A DNA stretch of 64,000 bases from UMGS1668 sp035447605 (GTDB lineage Bacteria > Bacillota > Clostridia > Oscillospirales > Ruminococcaceae): NCBI GenBank assembly GCA_035447605.1, contig DAOTHJ010000004.1, positions 67,737 to 131,736 on the forward strand, written 5' to 3'. The notes under the pieces are model-generated. The model searched no databases. It saw only the letters and a list, made by a program, of their open reading frames with translations, and was not told the origin of the DNA. Shown here one piece after another: positions 16,551 to 25,426 of this stretch (its first letter is position 1; every line of letters begins with the position of its first letter). Made by a program: the position numbers and the translations under genes.

Positions 16551-18587
16551 TCAAGATACGGCCGCCGTCCGCATCAGACGCTCGGTCCGGTCGGAAAGCA
16601 GGGCGTGTTCCGGGAGCTTCAGGCCCGGATCCTTTTCCAAAAGTTCCGCGGCCGCCTGCTTCGCGAGCTCCAGCAGCTTCATATCCTTCGCCATATCCGC
16701 CATCTTGAGCGTCGGCAGGCCGTGCTGCCGGAAGCCGAAGAAATCGCCGGGCCCCCGCATCCGCAGATCCTGCTCCGCAACCCGGAAACCGTCCGAGGTC
16801 GAAACGAGCAGCTTCAGGCGTTCCTGCGTCTCCGCGTTTCTGCTGCCGGAGACAAGGATGCAGTAGCTCTGCTCGGCGCCTCTGCCGACGCGGCCCCGGA
16901 GCTGATGGAGCTGGGAAAGCCCGAAGCGATCGGCATCCTCGATCAGCATGACGACGGCGTTCGGCACATCCACGCCGACCTCGATGACCGTGGTGGAGAC
17001 CAATACCTGAAGCCGGTTCTCGGCAAAGGCCCGCATCACGCGCTCCTTTTCGCCGGGTTTCATCTTCCCGTGCAAAAGCCCGACGTTGCAGCCGGCAAGC
17101 TCCTGCCCGGTCAGCCGCTCCGCCAGATCCGCGGCGGCGGTCAGGTTGAGGTTTTCCTCGTTCTGCTCGATCAGCGGGCAGACGATATAGCTTTGGAACC
17201 CGCGGTCGGCAAATTTCCGGATAAAACCCATCGCGCGCGGCAGAAGATCCGGCTCGATCAGATAGGTCTTGACCGGAAGGCGGTTTTTCGGCATCTCGTC
17301 GAGCACGGAGACGTCGAGATCACCGTACATGACGAAGGCGAGCGTGCGCGGAATCGGCGTGGCGGACATCACGAGCGCGTGCGGCGACCGGGCCTTCTCC
17401 ATCAGGGCGAGCCGCTGCCGGACGCCGAAGCGATGCTGCTCATCCGTCACAACGAGGCCGAGCTCCCGGAAGGAGACCCCCTCCTGAATCAGCGCGTGGG
17501 TGCCGACCGCGATCTGCGCGAGGCCGGATGCAATGGCATTTCGGGCGGCCTCCTTCTGTTTTTCCTTCATGGAGCCGGTCAGCAGCACGACGCCGATGCC
17601 GAGCGGCGCAAACAGCTTATCGAGCGTCTCGGCGTGCTGGGCGGCGAGGACTTCCGTCGGCGCCATCATCGCGCACTGAAGCCCGCTCTGCACGGCCTCA
17701 TACATGCAGGCGGCCGCGACCGCCGTTTTGCCTGAGCCGACGTCCCCCTGTACCAGCCGGTTCATCGGCACGGATTTGGCCAGATCGGCCGTGCACTCGG
17801 CGATCACGCGATTCTGAGCATCCGTCAGCTCGAAGCCGAGCACGTCAAAAAACGGCCGCAGGTCGCAGGGCCGCACCGGAATGCCGGTCGCCGCACGGTT
17901 TTTGCCCCTTGTGAGCGCGAGGCCGAGCGAAAATTCAAAGAATTCCTCAAAGATCAGCCGCCGTTTCGCCCTTGCGAGCGCGGAGGCCGACTCCGGAAAA
18001 TGGATGCTTCGGACGGCTTCGGTTTTTGAGCACAGAAAATACTGCTTGAGCACGGCCTCGGGCAGCTCGTCGGGGATCTGCTCCCCGCAGGCCTCAAGCG
18101 CGGCTTTGACGTTGGCGGAGATCATTTTGCAGGAAAGGCCTTCCGTCAGCGGATAGCGCGGCAGATACCCGCTCTCCTCCGCGGGAAAGATTTCGGGCGC
18201 GGTCATCTCTCCGCCGGTGAAGCGTTTGGAAAACAGGCCGTAAAAGATGTATTCCTTCCCGATCTCCAGCGACTCGACCGCATATTTCATATTGAAAAAG
18301 GTCAGCAGCATATCCGCGCGGTCGTCGGCGACACGCACCTTGGAGACGGAAAGCCCCTTGCGGATGCGCTGCTCCGGCGTCTTTGCGTCCACCGAAGCGC
18401 GGATCGCGCAGAGCTCGCCCTCCTCCGCGTCGGAGATGGATTTCGGCGCGGTGAGATCGATATAATCCCGCGGATAGTGTTCCAGCAGGTCGCCGACCGT
18501 AAAGACGCCGAGCCTGCCGTAGAGCGCCGCGCGCTTTTCACCGACGCCTTTGATATAGCGGATATCGGAATCTGGCGTGATCTCCAC
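16551..18587 (-). CDS. recG: ATP-dependent DNA helicase RecG
   Basis: A 678-residue branch-migration helicase that remodels stalled forks and Holliday junctions. The N-terminal wedge/OB domain (about 1-150) begins 'DSDIRYIKGVGEKRAALYG'. Helicase motifs are the Walker A 'GDVGSGKTAV', the DEQH box in 'VVTDEQHRFGVRQ', the TAT-like 'VMSATPIPRTL' and motif VI 'QLRGRVGRG'. The C-terminus matches the family. The start is GTG at 18587 behind AAAGGAGG. Length is normal (about 670-700). Confidence 0.95.
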   Translation of the reverse strand: MEITPDSDIRYIKGVGEKRAALYGRLGVFTVGDLLEHYPRDYIDLTAPKSISDAEEGELCAIRASVDAKTPEQRIRKGLSVSKVRVADDRADMLLTFFNMKYAVESLEIGKEYIFYGLFSKRFTGGEMTAPEIFPAEESGYLPRYPLTEGLSCKMISANVKAALEACGEQIPDELPEAVLKQYFLCSKTEAVRSIHFPESASALARAKRRLIFEEFFEFSLGLALTRGKNRAATGIPVRPCDLRPFFDVLGFELTDAQNRVIAECTADLAKSVPMNRLVQGDVGSGKTAVAAACMYEAVQSGLQCAMMAPTEVLAAQHAETLDKLFAPLGIGVVLLTGSMKEKQKEAARNAIASGLAQIAVGTHALIQEGVSFRELGLVVTDEQHRFGVRQRLALMEKARSPHALVMSATPIPRTLAFVMYGDLDVSVLDEMPKNRLPVKTYLIEPDLLPRAMGFIRKFADRGFQSYIVCPLIEQNEENLNLTAAADLAERLTGQELAGCNVGLLHGKMKPGEKERVMRAFAENRLQVLVSTTVIEVGVDVPNAVVMLIEDADRFGLSQLHQLRGRVGRGAEQSYCILVSGSRNAETQERLKLLVSTSDGFRVAEQDLRMRGPGDFFGFRQHGLPTLKMADMAKDMKLLELAKQAAAELLEKDPGLKLPEHALLSDRTERLMRTAAVS

Positions 18588-18707
18588 GGCGGCGCCCTCC
18601 TTTATAATTTATTTGTTTTTATTTTAACGCAAAGTCCATGGAAAGTTAAGAGGGATTTTGTGAATGCGCGCAATTCCTTTTTCGGAGGGGACAGAGATTT
18701 TTTCGTC

Positions 18708-18735
18708 TTGATCGGCGCGAAAAAACCGGTATAAT
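18708..18735 (+). promoter_or_regulatory. Sigma-A promoter for the LysR-type regulator
   Basis: TTGATC (18708-18713), a 16-base spacer and TATAAT (18730-18735) lie 65 bases before the ATG. Confidence 0.7.
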
Positions 18736-18799
18736 GGGAGACAGAACCATCTCTTTTATCCGCCGGATGCCTTTTTTCTTCCATGAGAGGAGTCAATGC

Positions 18800-19684
18800 A
18801 TGGATATTGAGAAATACAGGGCGTTTCTTACCGTTGCGGAATGCGGCAGCTTCACTGCGGCATCAAAAAAACTCGGCCTCACCCAGTCCGGTGTCAGCCA
18901 CGCCGTCTCCAGCCTCGAAAAGGAACTGGACCTCCCGCTGCTGAGACGGAGCCGGGGCGTCGTCCGGCCGACCGAAGAGGGAGAGAAACTGCTTTCTCCC
19001 ATCAAAAACGTGCTGCGCGGCTGCGAGGAGCTGAATCAGACGGCGGCCGAGATCCGGGGTCTCAGCCTCGGCACGATCCGCGTCGGCGCCTTCACGAGCG
19101 TCGCGGTCTGCTGGATGCCCGGCATCATCAACGAATTCCGGGAACGGTATCCAGCCGTGGAATTTCAGCTGCTGACGGGGAACCGCCTCGAGGTCAAGAA
19201 CTGGCTGCAGGATGGCTCCGCGGATGCCGGATTCGTCACGCTGCCCTGCGGAGTCGACGGCCTCTGCATCCCGCTCCGGACCGAGCGGCTGCTGACCATT
19301 TTGCCGAAGAATCACCGCTTCGCCGACTACCCCTATTTCCCGATCTCCGAGCTCCCAAACGAGGATTTTATCTCGATTGCCGCGTTTTCCGCACCGTCGG
19401 ACACCATCAAATCCTTCAGCGGAATCAACATCCGGCCGACCGTCAAATATACCGCCGGCGATGCCTACACCGCCGTCTCCATGGTGCGCAACGGCCTCGG
19501 CATCACCATCCTGCCGGAGATGCTGCTGGAGGGCTGCACCGACGACATCGAGGTTATGGAGACGGCGCCGAAAATCAGCTTTACGATCGCCCTTGCCGTG
19601 CCCAAAGCCACCGCCGGCTCCCCCGCCGTCCGGAAATTTGCGGAATCCGCCCGGGAATGGCTGGAACGGAAATATCATGCTTAA
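18800..19684 (+). CDS. LysR-family transcriptional regulator
   Basis: A 294-residue regulator. The N-terminal winged HTH is 'FLTVAECGSFTAASKKLG', followed by 'LTQSGVSHAVSSLEKELD'. The effector-binding domain spans about 90-290 and includes 'GTIRVGAFTSVAVCWMPG' and 'VRNGLGITILPEM'. It acts as a tetramer responding to a small molecule, unknown here. GAGAGGAG precedes the ATG at 18800. It is monocistronic, and recG is divergent. The target is not evident, since the next gene is on the same strand. Its 3' end is the start of a degenerate repeat. Confidence 0.92.
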   Translation: MDIEKYRAFLTVAECGSFTAASKKLGLTQSGVSHAVSSLEKELDLPLLRRSRGVVRPTEEGEKLLSPIKNVLRGCEELNQTAAEIRGLSLGTIRVGAFTSVAVCWMPGIINEFRERYPAVEFQLLTGNRLEVKNWLQDGSADAGFVTLPCGVDGLCIPLRTERLLTILPKNHRFADYPYFPISELPNEDFISIAAFSAPSDTIKSFSGINIRPTVKYTAGDAYTAVSMVRNGLGITILPEMLLEGCTDDIEVMETAPKISFTIALAVPKATAGSPAVRKFAESAREWLERKYHA

Positions 19685-19862
19685 CCTTAAAGTCCGATAA
19701 ATTTTCACGGAATATCACTCTTAAAGCCCGGCGGATTTACATAAAAATATCATATTTCATTTTATAAGTCCGACAGGTTTTCGCGAGACTGCCATGCCCG
19801 GAGTTTATGAAGGCGGATTTCCGGGGAAATATTATGCGAAATCCGACAGATTTCTACAAAAA
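19667..19862 (+). repeat. Degenerate repeats beginning in the lysR 3' end
   Basis: Four imperfect copies of a 30-50 base element begin near 19670, 19710, 19746 and 19831. Each has AATATCAT (or a close variant), then AAGTCCGACAG or similar, then ATTTT. The first copy covers the last lysR codons and stop. The 19685-19980 gap otherwise holds no gene. Confidence 0.55.
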
Positions 19863-19980
19863 TACCCTCCTTAAACAGAAAGCCTGGGACGGGTATTCCA
19901 AACAGTTTCGTAGAAATGCGGCATCCGACCGCACCCGATATGCTTCCGCAGGCGGCGGATGAAAAAAGGAAGCGAGCAGA

Positions 19981-20904
19981 ATGAAACGAATCGACCCCCT
20001 GAAAAAGATCCGGGAAAACCGGCAGGTTCGCGAGCTCCGGGAGCTCGGCGGCCGGCAGGTGGAACGGATCCGGAAAATCCGGCGCTCCAAATCCGCAATG
20101 TTTGTGTTTTACATGATCCGGCTCGTCTGCCGGGCCATGATCTTTTTGGCTGCCCTGATTGTCTATTTTACGGATAAAAGCATTCTGGCCGGCCTTGTGA
20201 CCTCCAACTTTCTCTCCGGCTTCGGCCTGCCGCAGATGCTGTGGATCCTTCTGATGTCCGGCATGATTCTCCATCTGCTGCCCAAAACCTTCATCACGAT
20301 GGGCGGAAAAAAGAGCCGGAAATCATCCTACGCGGTGCCTGAGGAATCCTTTGACGTCGTCGACCTGCACCGCTTTGTGCAGGTGATGAACGTCAAGGCC
20401 TGGACCGTCATGCTGATCTGGCTCTGCTTCAACAGCGTCTTCGCGCTGCTCTATCTGCTCGACGTGATCGGCGAGGCCGAGATGGTGCTGCTGACGTTTT
20501 TCTACTTCCTTTCCGACATCGTCTGCATGATGGTCTTCTGCCCGTTCCAGACCTTCGTGATGAAGAACCGCTGCTGCGTCAACTGCCGGATCTTCGACTG
20601 GGGCCATTTTATGATGTACACCCCGATGCTCTTCATCAAGAGCTTCTTCAGCTGGAGTCTCTTCTTCACCGCCTGCATCGTGCTGATCCGCTGGGAATAT
20701 ACCTACGCGGCCCATCCGGAGCGCTTCTGGCACGGCTCCAACTCCGCGCTGCGCTGCGAGAACTGCAAGGATAAGCTCTGCTACATCAAAACGCCGCTGC
20801 ACGAAGTCTATCTCCATCTTCAGGAGAGCATCAGCCCGGAAAAGCTCGCCTCGGAATTCTCGAAGGCCGCCGTCCGGAAAAAGGCGGACGCAAAGGATTC
20901 CTGA
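19981..20904 (+). CDS. Multi-pass membrane protein with cysteine pairs, function unknown
   Basis: A 307-residue protein I do not recognise. The first 40 residues are very basic (Lys/Arg-rich). Hydrophobic segments lie at about 41-63, 82-102, 135-158, 163-187 and 213-235. Cysteine motifs include 'CCVNC' after the fourth helix and 'CENCKDKLC' near residue 260, a possible metal or redox site on the cytoplasmic side. The tail is charged and helical. AAGGAAG precedes the ATG. It stands alone, followed by about 300 non-coding bases. Confidence 0.75.
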   Translation: MKRIDPLKKIRENRQVRELRELGGRQVERIRKIRRSKSAMFVFYMIRLVCRAMIFLAALIVYFTDKSILAGLVTSNFLSGFGLPQMLWILLMSGMILHLLPKTFITMGGKKSRKSSYAVPEESFDVVDLHRFVQVMNVKAWTVMLIWLCFNSVFALLYLLDVIGEAEMVLLTFFYFLSDIVCMMVFCPFQTFVMKNRCCVNCRIFDWGHFMMYTPMLFIKSFFSWSLFFTACIVLIRWEYTYAAHPERFWHGSNSALRCENCKDKLCYIKTPLHEVYLHLQESISPEKLASEFSKAAVRKKADAKDS

Positions 20905-21159
20905 CGCGGAAAAGACTACTTTAAATCTCCATAAAGGCACGGATGATTTTGTGCAGAAATGGAAAAAAATTTTTTGAAATTTGGGAAACAGACTCCGGCA
21001 GGGATCTGCTGTGTACCGTTCCGGCATCTCTAAAAAAAAGACGGCGGTTCCGGGCATGGCAAGGGAGAAAGTTTTTCCGGTTTCGGAGGGTGGACTCAAG
21101 CAGAAGCCTCCCCGCGCCGGACCGGCATCTCTAAATAAACACGGCGCTTCCGATCAAAC
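20905..21159. other. Non-coding stretch with a short direct repeat
   Basis: No credible gene. CCGGCATCTCTAAA occurs at 21021 and 21122, 101 bases apart, each followed by a similar ACGGCGNTTCCG stretch. This suggests an old tandem duplication. Confidence 0.5.
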
Positions 21160-21203
21160 AAAAAAACACGGAGCCTCCCAAACAGGAGACTCCGTATTTT
21201 TTT
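21160..21203. terminator. Terminator between the membrane protein gene and the ATC-hydrolase-like gene
   Basis: ACGGAG-CCTCC pairs with GGAG-A-CTCCGT around a short loop, with an A-run on one side and TATTTTTTTG on the other. Confidence 0.8.
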
Positions 21204-21211
21204 GTTTCGGA

Positions 21212-21880
21212 TCACATCCCGATCTTTTCAAAGGAATCCGAGCAGCAGAGGCCCTCCCGGTCGCCGAAATCGTATTCCCTCGTCCAGCGCAGGTGGCGCC
21301 CCAGCGCCTCGTAGCCGGAGTGGACGGTCTCGCAGGCGACCTTCACAAGTTCCGGCCGGCCCAGCGCGGCAAAAGCCTCCGCATAGGGGCATGCCGTGAC
21401 GCTGCGGACGAAACCGCCCTCCTCTTCGGAAAACGCGGCCTCGTACTTTTCCCGGACTTCCTCCTCCAGCGCGCGGCGGATCTTCCGGCATGCGCCGAAC
21501 AGGAGGCCGTCCAGTTTGCTCCAAGTCTCCCCGGCCTCCGCCTTCTCCCCGGAAAAGCAGGCGAGCGCGGTTTCAAGGGCTTCCGTCTCCGTCAGGCCAA
21601 GGCTCCATATCGTCCGATAGACCGCCACGGCCGCGGCGGCAAAGAGCTGCTCCCGCGAAAGCCCGCCCGGTACGCCGAGCTTTTCCGCCGCCTCGGCGTA
21701 ATATTTGCCAAACAGCTCGGCGGCAGCCTGTCCCTCCGGCCTTCCGGCAAAATGATCCTTCAGCCCCGCAAGCGCGGATGCCTCAAATGCGGATACCATA
21801 TCCGCGGATGCCGTGTCCGCAGATCCTTTCCATGCGGCTTCCGCCGCGGGTTCCTCCCGGTTTTCGGCAGTTTCCTTCAT
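21212..21880 (-). CDS. Probable L-2-amino-thiazoline-4-carboxylic acid hydrolase-like protein
   Basis: A 222-residue soluble protein. The C-terminal half shows the pattern I associate with this family (PF14196 type): 'TACPYAEAFAALGRPEL', then 'CETVHSGYEALGR', then an Asp/Cys-rich end 'YDFGDREGLCCSDSF'. Characterised members open the thiazoline ring on the way to L-cysteine, but many gut homologues have unknown substrates. The first 40 residues are Ala/Glu-rich and variable. It is monocistronic, with terminator downstream. The family call is from remembered pattern, not a search. Confidence 0.6.
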   Translation of the reverse strand: MKETAENREEPAAEAAWKGSADTASADMVSAFEASALAGLKDHFAGRPEGQAAAELFGKYYAEAAEKLGVPGGLSREQLFAAAAVAVYRTIWSLGLTETEALETALACFSGEKAEAGETWSKLDGLLFGACRKIRRALEEEVREKYEAAFSEEEGGFVRSVTACPYAEAFAALGRPELVKVACETVHSGYEALGRHLRWTREYDFGDREGLCCSDSFEKIGM

Positions 21881-22098
21881 CTTCTGTCCCTCCGATCAAC
21901 AGCCGAAATTCATCCTGCATTTTAACACCAATATGCGGCGGATACAACCGAAATGACCGCGAAAACCCGCCTGCGGCGAAAGTTTTTTTCGTCCGCCGCG
22001 CGGACGGAAGCATTGTCTCCCGTTGGAAGGCCCGCTTTTGCTCCCGATTATGGGAAAAGCATCCGGCAAAAATGAAATTCGTTCCGACGGGACCCTGA

Positions 22099-22127
22099 TT
22101 GTCTTTTTTCCTTCCGTCCGCTATAAT
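22099..22127 (+). promoter_or_regulatory. Promoter for the TfoX-N gene
   Basis: TTGTCT (22099-22104), a 17-base spacer and TATAAT (22122-22127) lie 40 bases before the ATG. Confidence 0.65.
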
Positions 22128-22166
22128 AAAAAGGGTGAAAATTCCCACCATCCGGGAGGCGAAAAT

Positions 22167-22490
22167 ATGGCGACTTCCGTCGAGTTCATCGAATTCGTCT
22201 GCGACCAGATCAAGGGCCCGTGGGACATCCGCTACCGGAAGATGTTCGGCGAGTATATGGTCTACGTCAACGACAAGCCGGTTCTGCTGGTCTGCGACAA
22301 CACGGTATATGTGAAAAAGCTGGACTGCCTCGCGGAAATTATGCCCGGGGCGGAGACCGGTTTTCCCTACTCCGGGGCGAAGGAGCACTATCTTCTCGAC
22401 ATTGAGGACCCCGATCTCTCCGGTGAAGTTATTGCGGTCCTCGAGCGGATCACCCCTTTTCCAAAGCCGAAGAAAAAACGGGTAAGATAA
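22167..22490 (+). CDS. TfoX/Sxy N-terminal-domain protein
   Basis: A 107-residue protein made only of the TfoX N-terminal domain: 'RYRKMFGEYMVYVNDKPV' followed by 'LLVCDNTVYVKKL' are typical. In Gammaproteobacteria, Sxy/TfoX controls competence, but single-domain Firmicute homologues have no known role. The ATG at 22167 follows GGGAGG. A larger frame reaches back to 22023 but lacks family similarity and a ribosome site. A basic tail 'KPKKKRVR' ends the protein. Confidence 0.85.
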   Translation: MATSVEFIEFVCDQIKGPWDIRYRKMFGEYMVYVNDKPVLLVCDNTVYVKKLDCLAEIMPGAETGFPYSGAKEHYLLDIEDPDLSGEVIAVLERITPFPKPKKKRVR

Positions 22491-22747
22491 TCCCGGAAGA
22501 AACAACCCGTGCTTTTTCTCCGCACAGGTTTAAGCACCAAAAAAACGCCGTTTTCTGCAAGCTGATCGGCCTTCTTCCTGATCCGGAAAAAGACGCCGCC
22601 GGCTGGGCTTCAGAACCGCCACGGGCCGTTTTCTCGTGCAAATAAGCGTTCTGCAACCTCGGGTTGCGCTTTTTCCATGGTTTCATGGTGGCATGCAACC
22701 GGATTTTTTGTTAGCCTGAAACCATCCAATTCAAAGGAGAAATGAAT

Positions 22748-23449
22748 ATGCTATCTGAAAGCCTGATACGGCTGCGGAAATCCCGCGGATGGCCGCAGGA
22801 GCTGCTGGCGGAAAAACTCGGTGTCTCCAGACAGGCCATATCGAAATGGGAGACCGGGGAACCCATGCCCGACGCCATTAAGCTGATTGCCCTGGCTGAT
22901 CTCTTTGGCTGCCCGCTTGACGAACTGTGCGGCCGGGAGGCGGAAAAGCAGGTAGAAAATCCGCCGATCCCCGGGCCGGCTGCCGGAAAGAAAAGGGGTT
23001 CTACGGTGCTGCTTGTCTTTTTGATGGCGGTCTGCCTGCTGATCGGAGGAACGGCGGGATACTTCCTCCGTTCGCCCAATCAGCCGGAATCCGCACCGGC
23101 TGAATACGACTCTTCTCTCATCGACAAGATGAGCCTTTCCGGCGTCACACTAAGCCAAATCTCCTCATCCGATACTTCAAACAAGTATCAGATTTCGTTT
23201 ATTCCGAGCCGCACAAACGATACCCTGACGTATCAGGTCGTAAAGACAGATGCGTTTGGAAGTGAAACGACCTATGACGCCCCATATTCCGGCGGATCGT
23301 GCCGCTGCACATTCAGCAGTGGCCAATATATCGGCTTTACGCTGACCGCGGTCATCAGCGACGGGACGACCACCTATAATCATGGGCTGATCCGGGTTAC
23401 CAACTGCGATGCAAACTCCTTCACTTTCGAAGAACTGTGGAGGGACTGA
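22748..23449 (+). CDS. XRE-family HTH protein with TM anchor and extracellular domain
   Basis: A 233-residue protein. Residues 1-60 form a Cro/CI HTH ('KLGVSRQAISKWETGEPMP', then 'LADLFGCPLDELCG'). A proline-rich linker leads to one TM helix at about 83-104 and an outside domain of about 125 residues, Ser/Thr-rich. It may sense an envelope signal and control genes directly. AAAGGAG is 8 bases before the ATG at 22748; the ATG at 22742 is too close to it. The 5' region 22491-22747 has no gene. No partner gene follows. Confidence 0.85.
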   Translation: MLSESLIRLRKSRGWPQELLAEKLGVSRQAISKWETGEPMPDAIKLIALADLFGCPLDELCGREAEKQVENPPIPGPAAGKKRGSTVLLVFLMAVCLLIGGTAGYFLRSPNQPESAPAEYDSSLIDKMSLSGVTLSQISSSDTSNKYQISFIPSRTNDTLTYQVVKTDAFGSETTYDAPYSGGSCRCTFSSGQYIGFTLTAVISDGTTTYNHGLIRVTNCDANSFTFEELWRD

Positions 23450-23689
23450 ATCTGCGAACGGCCCGCACAGGCTCCGTCAGGGCGTCACCGGCATTTCTGA
23501 AATTGCTTTGACGGCGCAGAGGAGTTTCGCTTACGATCAATATGCGGCCGCCATTTAGATCCGTTTATGTCTGATAGGCAAAAGCATTTTCTTTTACCCA
23601 TGAAGCGGCCGTTTTTTGTCATATACCGTCGCGGAGATCTTGGCACCGGTGGAACCCATTGTAAAAAACGGAGCGTTTTTTGTTGGATC
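23450..23689. other. Non-coding stretch
   Basis: No gene or terminator that I can support before the promoter at 23690. It contains a small A/T-flanked hairpin around 23660-23680 (AAAAAACGGAGCGTTTTTT). Confidence 0.4.
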
Positions 23690-23717
23690 TTGTATCACGG
23701 GAAAATCGCGTTATAAT
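23690..23717 (+). promoter_or_regulatory. Promoter for the P1 peptidase gene
   Basis: TTGTAT (23690-23695), a 16-base spacer and TATAAT (23712-23717), 41 bases before the ATG. Confidence 0.6.
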
Positions 23718-23758
23718 AAAAGTTGGATTTTTATTTTATATTGTATGGAGGCAAATCT

Positions 23759-24799
23759 ATGGGACTCGAGTATAGACCCGCCAGCCGGGAATCCGGGACC
23801 CCCGGCCCGAAGAATCTGATTACCGACGTGCCGGGCGTATTGGTTGGCCATTCCACGATCGTCACGGATGAATACAACACCGGCGTCACGGCCATTCTGC
23901 CGCGCTCCGGTAATTTGTTTGAGCACAAGGTTGTCGCCGGGCACCACGTCATCAACGGCTATGGAAAGAGCGTCGGCCTCATGCAGATCGGCGAGATGGG
24001 CACGATCGAGACGCCGATTCTTCTGACCAATACCTTTTCCGTCGGCGCCTGCATGGACGCCCTTTTCAAATATATGGTGAGAACCGACCCGGAGATCGGC
24101 GGCGAAGTCGGCACCGTGAACCCGCTGGTGCTCGAGTGCTTTGACGGATACCTGAGCAACATCCGGGGCTTCGCGGTCTCGGAGGAGAACGTGCTGGAGG
24201 CCATCCGCAGCGCCGGCCCGGACTTTGAGGAAGGCGCCGTCGGCGCGGGCCGCGGCATGAACTGCTACGAACTCAAGAGCGGCATCGGCTCCGCTTCCCG
24301 CGTCGTCACGATCGGCGGGCGGACCTTCACCGTCGGGTGCCTTGTGAATACCAACTTCGGAAGCATGTGCGACCTGCGCGTCTACGACGACTTCTGCGGC
24401 GGAGAGCTTGCGGATAAGCTCGGCGAACCGGATAAGGGCTCCATCATTATTATCCTTGCCACGGATCTTCCGATGAGCAGCCGCCAGCTGAACCGCGCCT
24501 GCCGCCGCGCGCAGAACGGCATCGCGCGCACCGGCTCTTACACCGGCAACTGGAGCGGCGACATCTCGGTGATGTTCACCACCGCCTACGACCTGCCGCA
24601 CACGACCGACAACTACTTCACGCAGGTCACCATGATGCATGAGACCGCGATGAACACGGTCTTCCGCGCCGTCACCGAAGTGGTGGAGGAGAGCGTCCTC
24701 AGTTCCCTGATGCATGCGCCGCGCGTCGAAGGCTGGAACGGCAGCGTTCGCGAGAGCCTGCGCGAGCTGCGCGATTGCAAAAAATACGTCTCCCGTTGA
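23759..24799 (+). CDS. P1/DmpA-family aminopeptidase
   Basis: A 346-residue N-terminal-nucleophile hydrolase related to D-aminopeptidase DmpA and beta-aminopeptidases. Family segments include 'NLITDVPGVLVGHSTIV', 'TPILLTNTFSVGACMDAL' and 'GAVGAGRGMNCYELKSG'. The self-cleavage region is 'TVGCLVNTNFG' near residues 191-201. Where DmpA has a Ser nucleophile, the candidate here is T198, which should be checked. TGGAGGC precedes the ATG at 23759. No signal peptide, so it is probably cytosolic, acting on unusual dipeptides or D-residue peptides. Confidence 0.87.
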   Translation: MGLEYRPASRESGTPGPKNLITDVPGVLVGHSTIVTDEYNTGVTAILPRSGNLFEHKVVAGHHVINGYGKSVGLMQIGEMGTIETPILLTNTFSVGACMDALFKYMVRTDPEIGGEVGTVNPLVLECFDGYLSNIRGFAVSEENVLEAIRSAGPDFEEGAVGAGRGMNCYELKSGIGSASRVVTIGGRTFTVGCLVNTNFGSMCDLRVYDDFCGGELADKLGEPDKGSIIIILATDLPMSSRQLNRACRRAQNGIARTGSYTGNWSGDISVMFTTAYDLPHTTDNYFTQVTMMHETAMNTVFRAVTEVVEESVLSSLMHAPRVEGWNGSVRESLRELRDCKKYVSR

Positions 24800-24927
24800 G
24801 CTGCAAAAAAAGCCGTACCCATCACCCGGGCGCCTACTTTTTTTCATAACGGCACCTCCTTTTTCATATTTTTGGAGATGCCGAATATGATACGTTTCAT
24901 TTTTCATTATTTTGAGGAGGGTTTTTT

Positions 24928-25281
24928 ATGAACGACTTTCTGCTCGCCTACTTGGATATGTGGCAAAAATTCACGGATTTCACGGGCAGGAGCAACCGCG
25001 GCGCCTATTGGCGCGTTGTTGCCGTCAACCTCGTGATCGGCCTTGTCTTCGGCATTCTTTCCGAAATTGCCGGAATCTTCGGCTGGATCGCCTCTCTCTA
25101 TTCGCTGGCCGCTTTTATTCCGGGGATCGCTCTTTCCGTCCGGCGGCTTCACGACGTCGGCAAGAGCGGGCTTTATCTTCTCTTTGCGCTGATCCCTCTG
25201 GTCGGCTGAATCATCGTCCTGATCCCGATGATTAAAATCGGCGACCCCGACGAAAACCAGTACGGCCCCATTTCTGTGTGA
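24928..25281 (+). pseudogene. DUF805 membrane protein interrupted by one in-frame TGA
   Basis: The first 93 codons encode a DUF805 protein: 'FTDFTGRSNRGAYWR', TM helices, and 'IALSVRRLHDVGKSGLYLL'. It stops at TGA (25207-25209) right after 'FALIPLVG'. The same frame then continues 'IIVLIPMIKIGDPDENQYGP' to a TGA at 25281. DUF805 proteins normally read G-W-I-I here and end in NQYGP-like sequence, so a TGG-to-TGA change has cut off the last helix. It is either a young pseudogene, a sequencing error, or a site of readthrough. GAGGAGG precedes the ATG. Confidence 0.85.
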
Positions 25282-25426
25282 TCCTTCGGAAAACGGCAGG
25301 GATTTCTTCGGTGCGGCCGCATGTTTTCCCCTACCGCACGGTTTCTTTCGTATCTTTATATCGAACTCTATACTTAGTACGGGATAACGGCGGAACGAAG
25401 CCGAATTCCCGACGGAGGTGGATCGC

